Of a DNA stretch of 64,000 nt, positions 20,872-31,285 are shown in pieces. Each line of letters begins with the position of its first letter. The stretch's first letter is position 1. A program made the translations under genes and the position numbers. Under the pieces are notes generated by a model, which saw only the letters and a program-made list of their open reading frames with translations, was not told the DNA's origin and ran no database searches. This stretch comes from Phytophthora quininea. Lineage: Eukaryota; Oomycota; Peronosporomycetes; Peronosporales; Peronosporaceae. The stretch lies in contig JAAVTG010000002.1 of assembly GCA_011947345.1 (NCBI GenBank), positions 248,001 to 312,000 of the forward strand. The letters run 5' to 3'.

Positions 20872-21576
20872 CTAAATAGCCAAATGCAGCGAATCCATCA
20901 CAAACGCGTCTCGACGTTTCTGCGTCAGCTTGAGCTGGCTCACCTCCTCCCTCAGAGCTGCGTTCTCCTGGCTAACCCGCAGCAGCTCATTGCGGTACAA
21001 AACGTTCTTGCGATCGGCCAGAAAGCGGCACTTTTGCTCTCTTGCCAGCGCTTCTTCCAACTCTCTCAATTTGCCTTCCAGCTCTTGCAGCGGTGTGTTA
21101 TTAGGCGACGAATTGGAGTTCATTGCTGGCACGGAAGCTGCAGCAGCAACTGCCGTTGCTCCTAGACGCTGAAACATCGTCCACCCTTTCGGCCGTGGCT
21201 TCTCTTCTGGCTCTTCCTCGCTCTGGTTGTCTTCAGCTTCCTCTAGCACTTCCTCTCGTATCTCTGGAGCCGCCTCCATCTTGGTCGGCTGTCGTTGGAA
21301 CACCATCGTCACGGGGCCCCGAGGAACTTGGCGAAGCTGCTCGACGATCTGCGGAAAGCGCATGTCGGACACGTCGCAGCCGTTCACGGACAGCAGGACG
21401 TCTCCCGGGCCGATGGCTCCGCTGGCCTCTCCAGGGGCCAGAGCCCCGGACGGGAGGCGGTAGAACGGCACGCGAGTGTCCACCAACGCGTGAGTGTCGT
21501 CAGTCGACGCTGCAAAGTAGATGCCGAGGCCATAGGCGCCTTTGGCGAGCTCGACGGAGTAACACGCAGCGCTCAT
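20872..21576 (-). CDS. PDZ-domain protein with C-terminal coiled coil
   Basis: 234 residues from ATG 21576 (MSAACYSVELAKGAYGLGIY). Residues about 5-95 form a PDZ domain: the carboxylate-binding loop region KGAYGLGIYFA, then AIGPGDVLLSVNGCDVSDM and an outer helix PQIVEQLRQVPRGPVTMVFQ. A strongly acidic segment (EEVLEEAEDNQSEEEPEE) and a C-terminal coiled coil (LQELEGKLRELEEALAREQK) follow. PDZ domains bind C-terminal peptides of partners, so a scaffold role at a membrane or cytoskeleton is likely. It ends at a single TAG, directly followed in the same frame by the coiled-coil gene on the same strand. Divergent from the next small frame with 188 bp between starts. Confidence 0.75.
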   Translation of the reverse strand: MSAACYSVELAKGAYGLGIYFAASTDDTHALVDTRVPFYRLPSGALAPGEASGAIGPGDVLLSVNGCDVSDMRFPQIVEQLRQVPRGPVTMVFQRQPTKMEAAPEIREEVLEEAEDNQSEEEPEEKPRPKGWTMFQRLGATAVAAAASVPAMNSNSSPNNTPLQELEGKLRELEEALAREQKCRFLADRKNVLYRNELLRVSQENAALREEVSQLKLTQKRRDAFVMDSLHLAI

Positions 21577-21764
21577 CTCGTTGCTGCCGATCTTTTTGGA
21601 TTGTGATTGACATGCGGCTGTTCAAGATCAATAGACCTTGTTGATAGGCATCACGGCCTATCCGGCCTGCTTTCAAGCTGTAGATTGGGATAACTAGAGC
21701 ACTTTCCAACCCGAGACGACTGCATCTACAGCCAGGAGAACAGCCACCTCAGTAGAACTTCATT

Positions 21765-22208
21765 ATGAACTCCACACCTGCCGCCACGACGACAAGCTCG
21801 CTCACTACCCCAACCGCCTACAGCTCGATGATAGCAGCAAGGACGACACATCGAGCTCCTTCTTGCAAAACATACTCCAGCAGCGATAGCACCGCCGCCA
21901 CCAGGACCTCGGGACAAGACGAGACAAACTCGACGCCTCCACTGCTGCCGACGTTCGAGTCCTGTTCGAGTGCCATCATCGCCGCAGCGGAGCGCATGAC
22001 AGCGCTCTCCAGTCAGCCACGCAGTCTTTCCGTCGCCATCGCGTACGAGGAGTGTCTGGACGTCATCACGGCGGCGATCCACCAGCTCGAGGCCATCGGA
22101 TCAAGAGGCGCAGTGCACCAGGACGTCGTCTCCGCCTACCGAGCCATGCGCGACATCCGCCGGATCTTGCAGCCCTCGCTGCACGTGCGTCGCGCACTCC
22201 ATTTCTGA
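21765..22208 (+). CDS. Hypothetical small protein, Ser/Thr-rich N-terminus with a helical C-terminal half
   Basis: 147 codons from ATG 21765. The first half is Ser/Thr-rich and low complexity; the second half reads as a helical, normally composed protein (AIAYEECLDVITAAIHQLEA, VVSAYRAMRDIRRIL). No family is recognised. It starts 188 bp from the divergent PDZ gene and ends 166 bp before the WD40 gene, so it could also be an upstream exon of that gene. The composition of the second half supports a real coding sequence. Confidence 0.45.
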   Translation: MNSTPAATTTSSLTTPTAYSSMIAARTTHRAPSCKTYSSSDSTAATRTSGQDETNSTPPLLPTFESCSSAIIAAAERMTALSSQPRSLSVAIAYEECLDVITAAIHQLEAIGSRGAVHQDVVSAYRAMRDIRRILQPSLHVRRALHF

Positions 22209-22374
22209 AACCGAGTCACAAGCAATAACATCCGAGCATAAAGGCAACCTCGGTTGTCATCGACTGCAACGTCTTGTTCGCACTTACATCTGCCTATGCG
22301 CCACACCAATTCCCACACCACTTTGGCCATTCCACAAGCACAGCAACCAAGGAGCTCCGCAACATCCATCACCT

Positions 22375-23736
22375 ATGAGCTACAACAACCAGAACAACCG
22401 GCGGGGAGGCTTCGGGGCCGCAGTCGCGGGCGGGGGAGGCGCGGCGGCGGCGGCTATGGCGGCGGGCGCGGCTTCAACAGCTCGGGGCTGGGCAACGAAG
22501 TGTGTCGCAACTTCATGAACGGCGGCAAGTGCGACTACGCGCAGAGCGGACGGCCGTGCCGGTACCCGCACTTCGTCAAAACCATCGGGGAGACGCGCGG
22601 CCACAACGGTGCCATCAAGGACGTGGTCATGTGGGCCGAGCGCCAGCAGATCTTCACGTGCTCGGCGGATGGCAGCGTCAAGCTCTGGGACTGCGCGACG
22701 TGGCAGGAGATCACTACCATCAGCGTGCAGGAGGCGCTGGCGCTGGGCTCCAGCAACGGCCGAAACAGCGGCAACGGCAGCAAGGCCCCGCACACAGAGG
22801 GGTCGCTGCACTCGTGCTTTGCGGGCCGTTCCTGTTCGCGGGCTTCGAAGGCCGCTTCCCGCTCAACCCAAAGGTGGGCGTCGGGATGGTGCGCGGCTGG
22901 AACCTCGAGAACGCGCAAGCGCCGCCCTTCGAGTTTCAAGTGTCGGAGATGATGCCCTTTGCGCACACAATGAACGTGCAGGCGCTCGCTGTAGCGACGG
23001 ATCCAACGGGAAACGCTACGCTGTTCACGGGCAGTGCGGACGGCTCCATTCGCTACTGGCAACTGGACACTGCGTCCAACCAGTTCAAGTGTCGTGGTGT
23101 TATGGAAGGACACGTGCGTGGAATTTCGAGACTCAAGACGTTCACCATGGGCGGCGCACCGATCTTAGCGTCTGCCTCAGTGGACACGACCATCCGGCTG
23201 TGGGATTTGGCATCGTACCAGTGCGTCACGGTGCTCTCGGCCGAGAACGAGGGTCACTCGGACGCAGTCATGGATCTCGAATTTTGGGTAAACAATAACG
23301 AGACGTTCCTCATCAGCGGCGGCCTGGACTCGGACATTGCTGTGTGGAGTCTCACACCGCCGTTCAAACAAGTGTTCAAGGAGACCCAGGACTCGCAAGT
23401 CACAGCGCTCTGCGGAACACAAGACGCAGCCCAGACACCGATTCTTCTCATCGGCACAGCAGTAAGTTGTATGGGTTGCACTTCCGTTTCCAGTTCTGTT
23501 GCTCATGATGTTTTGTGTTGTATTGCGGTATGCAGGACGGATTGATAACGGTGAAGGAACTGCCGTCATTCGCGTACAAGACTACACTAGGCGCTAGCGT
23601 CAATCACGGACATCAGGATGCTGTCCGGCGTATCACTATAGGCCCGAGCAACACTTTCTTCTCAACCGGCAATGACCGGAAGATGCTAGCCTGGCAGATC
23701 ACGGGTGATGCCGCCTCCATCCAGTCCAAGTCGTGA
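22375..23736 (+). CDS. CCCH zinc finger and WD40-repeat protein (ZFWD-like); one intron, two frame breaks
   Basis: Starts at ATG 22375 (MSYNNQNNRRGGFG), then a Gly/Arg-rich segment (RSRGRGRRGGGGYGGGRGF), a CCCH finger (CRNFMNGGKCDYAQSGRPCR, then YPH) and about six WD40 repeats (GHNGAIKDVVMW, FTCSADGSVKLWDC, GSADGSIRYW, SASVDTTIRLWD, SGGLDSDIAVW, STGNDRKMLAWQ). The architecture matches plant ZFWD proteins, which are thought to act in RNA metabolism. Frame breaks near 22415 (a G run) and 22825 each fit loss of one base. The intron at 23462-23535 has GTAAGT and TATGCAG ends and joins in phase 0, so the last exon runs 23536-23736. The RGG-type start and the finger suggest RNA binding; the propeller is probably a docking surface. 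Function in oomycetes is inference. Confidence 0.83.
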
Positions 23737-23994
23737 AGCTTTCATGCAAGAAGTGTCGCCGCCGATGTCCAGCAAGAGTGATGTAGGGTCCACGGCTGAG
23801 GGAACATTAGCAGCAGCCTGGTTACAACACAGTCCAATACACAAATCAAGGCGCGGGACGTTTGAAGGGGACAATCTAGTCTTTGTCTTTTAGTAGATAG
23901 ACCTGGCAGCGTACTGGCAACGCGCGTAAAGTTTGCACCAATTGATGCGGTAAATCCTCAACCGTTCCGAGGACTCCATGCTTGACCAACCGCT

Positions 23995-25991
23995 TTATAC
24001 ATGGGCAGAGTCTTCCTGCGTCGCTGGATTCGCCTGTGTGTTGTCTTCGTGGCTGGGCATGGTTAATAATATTTGCTGCGCTAGGATGCTGCCTCGAGAT
24101 CGCTGGAGATCGCCATTACCGGAGATTTCAGACTGTTGAGCGGCGGGGTTGTCGACACCGAGCTCCTTACGCACACGCTGTAGCCAAGTGGCTGCCTTCT
24201 GATACGATCGATTCAATGCGTAGGCCTCCTCGAAACAAGTAGCAGCAAGGTCGAGCTGCTTCTTGCTGTAGTGGCAAAGCCCCATGTTGTGACTCGTAAC
24301 GTGGTGTTTGCCCATTTCCTGGGCAGAGAGTGTGTAAAACGCCAAAGCTCTGTCGTACTCGTGTAAGCCGTAATAGAGGCGACCAATTTCAAACGCCACG
24401 TCCTTCTCCTTGTCCAGCGCGTAGTAGTTTTTCCAAACCAGTGGGATTCCGTACATCACATCTTCCTTCAGCTTGACGCCTGCATTTGGAGACTGGTCCA
24501 ACAACACGTCGCGGAATTTATAAAATACGTCAGGATCCCAGCCACTGAGCTTCATCAACGCCAATACAGACTTGAGAGACGGCGCTTTCGCATCTTCCTT
24601 GGCGGACTTTTGCATCACAAAAAGTCGTTGGGCCCAAACGACGCGATCTCGTCTTCAAACGCGGTCGCCAGGTGGGGGAACTGTCGACTACGCTTTTCAC
24701 ACACTCGGTCTAATGCGTTGCCATACAGCTCCATCATTGTCGAGCTGGGAGCTTGCGACTCACTCGCGGCATTTGCAGGCAGGACGAAAGCAGACACTTT
24801 AAGACTGGCCTCTTCTTGCGGACTGTGCAGCGCAAAACCGCCGCGACTGGCAAAATATACGCCGATTGCGTGGTAATTCACCATGACGGAGAAGCTGCCG
24901 TGGACAGCAATATGCGGGTCGCTGACGCCTCGGAAGTGGTCAGGATTGTTGTTGCCCTTATCTCCAGATAACACCACCATCCCACGGTTTGACAGTGCAC
25001 TCAAGCGCTCGAGTGCCGAGAGCGCTCCAATCGGCACTAGAATTGTGGCACCGGACGACGCCGGATCAAAGTACTCGTGGTACCACTTGAGGATGTTGTT
25101 GCAGTGCGGTCGGTGTTTGCCATAATACGTCTCGTCGATCTGCTCGTACTTGAAGATATTGCTCAGCCGCTTGATGATCTCTGGATCCAGCGGGTCCGGC
25201 TCCTCTGCTCGCTTGGAGCCGACACTGACGAGGCCTTCCTTGAGTACCCCGCCATCCACTTGGAACAGATCGTGGTACAGCGTGTCAAACAGATAGTTGG
25301 CAATGATACCCAGCGGGTTGGCCAGTTCTCCAGGACGCACGACCTGTCCGGACGTGAACAGCTTTAAATCCGTGTCCTTGGTAGCGTCAAAGATGGCAAA
25401 GTCCACGATGCCGCGCTTGACGAACGGTGCCAGCGCCGGGTGGGTCTTCCAGAAGTTGAAGTTCTGCTCGGTAAAGTCCGTCATGATGTAGCGGATGTTG
25501 CTCAGCGGGAAATCCAACACATTCTCCACATGGGCCAGCGCCTTGAGGAAGTAGAAGCTGAATTTGCCCGAGCCAGCGCCCAGCTCCACGATGTAGAACG
25601 GCTGCGACGGGTCCAGCGGCGCCGCCGCGTCGGGTCTCAACGCGTCGCGGAAGAAGGCGCGCAGGACGCTGCTGTAGCGCTTGGCGATGAAGGTGTTGGA
25701 CGTGATGAAGTGCGGCACGATGCCCTGCGCCCAGGACTCGACGCCCTGGCGGTCGTAGAAGGACATCATGAGTCGCCACAGGTGGCAGCGCGCGAACGGC
25801 GCAAAGTCCTCGAGCTGGCAGCGCGGCGGCGGCTGCAGCTCGCGCAGCTCGTCGCTCTTGGGCGGGTCGGCCGTGGCCGTGGCCATGGCGGCGGTGGGCG
25901 GCTTGGTGATGCCGGCGGGCGCGGCTGGCGGCACGGTGAGCGAGCCGGGACGCACAGCGTCGGGGTTGAGCGAGTCCACGGTCAGAGGCAT
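23995..25991 (-). CDS. SAM-dependent methyltransferase-like protein with a TPR-like C-terminal region; one frame break
   Basis: Starts at ATG 25991 (MPLTVDSLNPDAVRPG). After about 45 low-complexity residues comes a conserved globular region with methyltransferase motif I (YIVELGAGSGKFSFYFLKAL) and downstream strands (IRYIMTDFTEQNFNFW; GIIANYLFDTLYHDLF). The first open frame stops at FGPNDFL near 24615. Restoring one T in the T run there continues into MQKSAKEDAKAPSLKSVLAL and a helical region with TPR-like pairs (FEIGRLYYGLHEYDRALAFY, HNMGLCHYSKKQLDLAATCF) ending at 23995. Total about 665 residues. The substrate is unknown; the helical tail could bind it. Two overlapping genes is the alternative, but the exact abutment and phase favour one gene. 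Confidence 0.75.
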
Positions 25992-26583
25992 CAACTACTG
26001 CGCGCGACGCGGCCGGATGCGGAATGGCGTCGGGGTTTCTGCGGCGGCAGTCTTCCTGTCAAAGCAAGCGCTCAAGTGAGACTGAATGGTTGTGTCTGGC
26101 TGGTCTCCTCTGAATCCGGGCCCTGGGAAGTGATACTCTGTCAGACTCGATAGGGTTGAAGCGTCAACGGAACCGCCCGCCCAAAAGATCGGTTTCGACG
26201 CCGGGAAAACCACCGGCAACGTTGCTGCTGACGTGTGCGGGCGATTGCCATGCTCGACTGGCAGCGCAAGACGCAGGAGTTGTGTCAAGTGTCTTTCAAC
26301 CGGACGTTGTCTGCCAATCGGAAGTTGTCCACAGGAATGCAAAGCTCTTGTCCATCAGTAGTTCACTAGTCTTCGCCTTGGATTCAATGTTCCTGCGGCC
26401 AGAACAGCGAATGACCTGTGAAGATAGCAAACAAAACGAGTAGTGCACATTTATTCTTCTATCCACAGCTCGGCACCAAGACGTCCTGCAACACGATGCC
26501 ACGGCGCATGGTCCATTATTACTAGGGTTTCGATCCGCAATAAGTGAGCGTGTATAGCCTCGGCGCGTGTCAATGCAGTCGCC

Positions 26584-29500
26584 ATGTCCTTCGCGCCGCC
26601 GCGGCAGCCGGCGCTCGCTGGAAGCGCCTTCGCCGGCTTCTCGGACGAGCTGCTGGCGTATCTGACGCTGTTCTCCGAGCCAACGGAGCTGCTGCATCTG
26701 TCGGAGGTGAACTCTGGTGCGTTCCTTGTCTCCTCCTCGTCCCCCTCCTCTTGTTTGAGTCTCTGATTGTATGTTCGTCCCCGTAGTCTTCTACGTGTTC
26801 TGCCAGGAGGACCCTCTCTGGATGTCACAGTGTCTGCGCCTGCACAATGGAGACTTCTCGTACCACCGCAACTGGAAGCTCACGACCTTCTACCCGAGGG
26901 GTCCGCGACCGCCGCAACTGGATGAGGCCTTCCACCCCATCGCCGTGCGCGGCTTCAGCTCCGATTTCCTGTACCGACGTTGGTACAGGTGCCACATGAA
27001 TCTGGGAGACTCCTACGTACTACCGTCGGAAGAGCAGGACCCCACCGTGCGTCGATTGCAGAAGATCGACATTGATCAACTCACCTTCAAAGACTTTTAC
27101 GAGTGCGTGGCTCAGACAATGCTACTACTGTGTTTGGTGTTTCTGACTGATGATTTCGTATGGATAGACAATACTCTCGGGCCCCATTTATAATTCGCAA
27201 CGCTCTTGGCAAGTGGAAGGCGTCGACGGAGGTTTGTTACCGACTTTTTGCAATCAAATTGATAGAGTTGTGGCTGAAACGATGGTTTTTTTCTTTCTAG
27301 TGGACGATGGAGAAGTTAGTGGTGCGCTTCTCGAGTGATGTCAAGCACCGCATCACTCACAACTTAGACATCATCTCCAGTAGCTCCACGATGGAAATGA
27401 GCTTCGCCGACTACCTCCAATATGTGACGAACCAGCACGATGAGACGCCCCTTTATATCTTCGATCCTCGGTTCGGCGAAAAATGCCAGCTATGCTGGGT
27501 GACTACAGCGTTGAAGACCTGAAGGTGTTCAAAGAAGATTTTTAAGTGTGATGACCGGCTCATCCGAGACGGAGGAAAGCAATGACGACTCCGCTAAAAC
27601 CGTCAAGCATGAAACTGGAGGGAAGAAGGTGCGGAAAGACAAGAAGAAGCGTGTTCCCGGGTCCGTTCGACCGGACTTCCGTTGGATCGTCATAGGTCCC
27701 CAGCGTACTGGAGCTCCGTGGCACCAGGACCCTGCAAGAACTTCTGCCTGGAATTCGCTTGTTAAGGGACGCAAGCGGTGGGCTATTTACCCTCCAGACT
27801 CTCCACCTCCGGGAGTGAATGTGGGCAAGAATGGCGCATATCAAGAGAGTAGCTTGGACATGCCTTCGTTGATGTGGTATCTCCATGTGTACCCCACGCT
27901 TCCTCCGGATCAAAAGCCGCTGGAAGTCATACAAGAAGAGGGGAGACGATTTACGTTCCGAATGGCTGGTGGCATCTCGTGCTAAACCTAGATCTCACGA
28001 TTTGTGTTACGCAAAATGTGGTTGATTCGCACAATGCACTCATGTTTATGAAGGATCTGTTGAATGACGGTCACGACGAAGCTCTATCCATGTTCCAACA
28101 CGAACTCCAAGCCTCACGACCGGAAACGTTTGACATATTCCGCCTTGTCCAGATACCGAGAATGAGTGGATACCTCAATGAAGAAATGTACATGCAGTCG
28201 TTCCGGATTCTCGAATACTGGAAGCCGCAGCTAAAGAAGATTTTGAAGCGCCACAAGGTACTAGTGGCGCAGACCTCCGCTGTGCATGGCGACTCCGCTC
28301 CGACATCAATCGCTGGCGGAGAGAAAATGAAGTTTCCCAAGATGAAGAGTCTGACTTCACGAGTAAACCCGACGTTTGGGGTGGGGAAGCACTTGTTGGT
28401 GAAGTTCTTTAGCCAGTTTAACGAGAACTGGGGCGAGTTTGATTTTGAATCCTACACGGCTCCTAACTTTGATGCGATTGAGGGTGAAGCTTCATCGAAA
28501 CGTCGAAAGCAGGAGATTTTGCAACCGTACGAGTTGAAGAATGCTATGTCGCTGCGTTTTGCGATGGAGGAATGCTTTCGCATTGAGAAAGCCATCTACG
28601 AGATGATTGGGAAAGCCGAGACTGATAAAACAGTTGTATCGCTTCAGGCGATGGTTCCTCGCTTATATCACTCTGGCCATCTTCTTCATGTAGACGAAGT
28701 GGACGATGAGGAAAGGAAGGCCCAATGTGGCGTTGGCCGTATGTCATCGTTGAGTATAAGAGCAATGTTATCGGACTTGATGCCCTCACGAAAAAGGTGG
28801 CGCTACTATGAAGTCCTGGCGATCAGCGGCTGCCTGGATCAGCAAGGAGTTTTTGCCAAGGCTTCACTCTGTCCCCATCGATCCTGAGTTCCGCGGTGTG
28901 TACGGACACAGCAAGGCTGAGTGGGATTGGTACATTCACTACATGCTTCGCCAAAGGAAACGTGCAGTGTCATGTAAGTTTTTCTTTTTGCTGTGTGTAT
29001 TTCTGTGTAAACCAAAGCAGCAACTAACACGTTGGCTTTTGCAGTTCACTTGGTCGAATCCGACATGCCCGTTCACTTGATGAAGCTGCTCGAGAGCTTC
29101 CTCCCTGGTGCCTCCAGTGACGCCATTGTGGCGGAGCTGCTTCCGGTAAAGCCCTCGGAGAAGAAGCCGGTGTTGCTTCACGGCGACTTGACGGATGAAA
29201 ACATTCTTGGCACCGAGTTGGGCGGTGTCACCGAAAACGGCGTAGCAATCAACGGAAAACCAGGACACCAGACAGATCTGGCCTCACATCTGAAGGCGAT
29301 CGGGTGCAAAAGTACATTCCGCTGCTGGTGGAGCAGGAGTTGACTTGCGAGTCGTTGAGCCTGCTCGACGAGCACCATCTAAAGGATCTGGGCATTCCTA
29401 TAGGACCTCGTCTCGCAATCTTGAAGGGAAAGCAACCTCCGAGCCGCGTTCGTATCGTCGATAGCGAAGACGACGGAACCGACAGTCGGTTCGAGAGTGA

Positions 29501-30028
29501 AGACGAGTGGGAAACCAGCAGCGATAGTAGCAGCAGCTCTGAAGAGGAGGAAGGCGACTTTGCGACGCCAGCGGGGCTGGCAGCTGCCGAAGCGAAGCGC
29601 AAGGAGCGGTTTGTTGGTCCACATGAATGGGTGCCAACGTCCGTGATCGATTTTGCCGATTCAAAGGCGGGAGACCCGCTATACGACCTCGTTGCTGTCT
29701 TCTTCGCAGCACTGGTGAGCTATGTTGCTCGATACGAAGCAGAAATTGTTGACTGACGATTGTGTGTCTGCGTATATGGCATGAGCAGCACTGCGACCGC
29801 GAGCTTTGGAAGGAGACGCTGTCTTCGGAATACTGGCAAGACTACATCCGCCGCGAGAAGACACAAAGTGCACCGCGCCGTCGCTGCCTTCGCGAACGAT
29901 TCCTGCAGCTCGTGCTGCTCCATCCGAGTCGCTCCATCAAGGGTCTGTTCTGGTACTTCCCTCAAGCGAAGAGCTTCACCTCGTGGGAAGATCTCGCGCG
30001 TGGCATTTTCAGCGACCTGTTTGAGTAA
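26584..30028 (+). CDS. F-box / JmjC (JMJD6-like) / aminoglycoside-phosphotransferase-like protein with an inserted SAM domain; multi-exon, several frame breaks
   Basis: Starts at ATG 26584; F-box-like helix ([20 protein letters not shown]) first. Introns: 26717-26786, 27103-27167, 27232-27300, 28974-29044 and 29715-29788 (65-74 bp, GT-AG, phases agree). The JmjC part is JMJD6-like: [36 protein letters not shown] (iron ligands H and D), [10 protein letters not shown], and [18 protein letters not shown] (second ligand H). This predicts an Fe(II)/2-oxoglutarate hydroxylase. After a linker comes a kinase-like phosphotransferase with [13 protein letters not shown] (catalytic loop) and [17 protein letters not shown] (metal-binding Asp). 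Between these lie a SAM-type domain ([37 protein letters not shown]) and a Ser/Asp/Glu-rich stretch. Frame breaks near 27482, 27545, 27950, 28723, 28807 and 29300 each fit loss of one base. Ends at TAA 30026-30028. Confidence 0.82.
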
Positions 30029-30124
30029 GTCCTCGCATTTTTGCAGACGCATGTTTGACCGGAGGGGCTTGATGATGATAAAAGTGCTACATGAATGTAA
30101 GTTGATGAGTGGTTGCCATCCTTT

Positions 30125-30568
30125 CTAGTACGTCGGCTGCACCTGCTTGACCTCCTTGAGCAACTCGTCGTAGGCCTCCTGCGCGTTAAAGCCCGGCTTG
30201 CTGGGCGTGATGAGTATGCAGCTCGTGGGCCGCTTGGACAGCGCCGAAGCGCCTAGGTCCACCTTGGACGGCGTGAAGATGTACGGGATGTCGTTCTCCT
30301 CGCAGAGCACGGGGATGTGCGAGATGACGTCCACGGGCGAGATGTCGCCGGCGATGACGCACACGCCCTTGTCGCCCTTGCGGATGCCCTTGACCACCTC
30401 CTTGACGCCGCGCTTGATGCCCTTGACCTTGGTGGCCTTCTTCACCACCTTGTACGCGTGCTTGGTTTGCTTGCGCGTGGCCAGCGGCTTGGCGATCACC
30501 GACACGTGCTTCACGCGCTCCTCGTAGCTGCTGCCGCTCTTCTTCTTGCTGCCCTCGGCGTCGCTCAT
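30125..30568 (-). CDS. NHP2: NHP2, H/ACA ribonucleoprotein subunit (L7Ae family)
   Basis: 147 residues from ATG 30568 (MSDAEGSKKKSGSSYEERVK). The L7Ae RNA-binding fold fills residues about 35-145: HAYKVVKKATKVKGIKRGVK, the kink-turn-contacting VKGIRKGDKGVCVIAGDISP, and VISHIPVLCEENDIPYIF. The basic N-terminus and the GIKRGVKEVVKGIRKG signature distinguish NHP2 from SNU13 and ribosomal eL8. NHP2 is a core subunit of box H/ACA particles that pseudouridylate rRNA in the nucleolus. Length is normal and no intron or break is seen. Its start lies 170 bp from the divergent start of the next small gene, so the two may share a promoter region; its stop lies about 100 bp from the end of the JmjC gene. 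Confidence 0.95.
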   Translation of the reverse strand: MSDAEGSKKKSGSSYEERVKHVSVIAKPLATRKQTKHAYKVVKKATKVKGIKRGVKEVVKGIRKGDKGVCVIAGDISPVDVISHIPVLCEENDIPYIFTPSKVDLGASALSKRPTSCILITPSKPGFNAQEAYDELLKEVKQVQPTY

Positions 30569-30738
30569 GGTCGTCGTCGTGCTCTGCAGGTTGATGCGCG
30601 TTTGGCTGGTGGCGGCGACCAACCGATACGGGAAAATGTATTGGACAAAATAGCCGAAAGTAAGGCCTTAATTTGGCCAGTATAATCGCCGTATTTCGAC
30701 ACTCGCTCGTGGCCGCAGACAGAACCTCCGGAACAACC

Positions 30739-31048
30739 ATGGGCTTCACGGGCATCGCCGTCGGCACCCTCTTCGGGCTCACCACCAAGCTCGGCAGCAA
30801 CGCGCTGCAGAAGGTCCCGTTCATGCGCCGTACGTGCAGATTCCTTCGTGCTAACGCTTGCAGCGACTGCAGAAAAGTTGACGATCGTTTCGATGTTTCG
30901 GACAGAGCCGTGGGAGCACGTGATCTTCATGGGCGTGGGCGCCGTCACGGGCAACTACCTGCAGAAGAAGTACCACCGCGACCTGGAGGAGGTGGAGGAG
31001 CTGCGACTGTATCTGGAGCGCCGTCCGGACGTCAACAAGAAGTTGTAA
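30739..31048 (+). CDS. Small probable membrane protein, one intron
   Basis: Two exons, 30739-30829 and 30906-31048, split by a 76-bp intron (GTACGT to GGACAG) whose phases agree. The 77-residue product begins with a glycine-rich hydrophobic segment (MGFTGIAVGTLFGLTTKLGS), continues KVPFMRQPWEHVIFMGVGAV, a second hydrophobic stretch, and ends in a charged helix (LQKKYHRDLEEVEELRLYLE). Two short hydrophobic segments plus a basic/acidic helix would suit a small mitochondrial or organellar membrane protein, but no family is recognised with certainty. Without splicing the frame would end in unrelated sequence, so the intron is required. Confidence 0.7.
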
Positions 31049-31285
31049 ACGGGGTGCTATCTCATGAACCAGCACGGGGGCAGGAAGCAAGCAAGAGAGA
31101 TGTTTCTCCTTCAGTCAGCCATGAAACCCAGAAAAATGTCAAGAAATATTGCCGAGCTTACTGTGCTACCTGCGAGATGAATGTGTTATCTTAGCGCTGC
31201 AGTTCCCATGTGTTGTTTGTAGAAAGCTGGTGAAAGGACGCGATCCGTTCTGCCCGCCACTTATAAATCGACGACCAAGCGCAGG

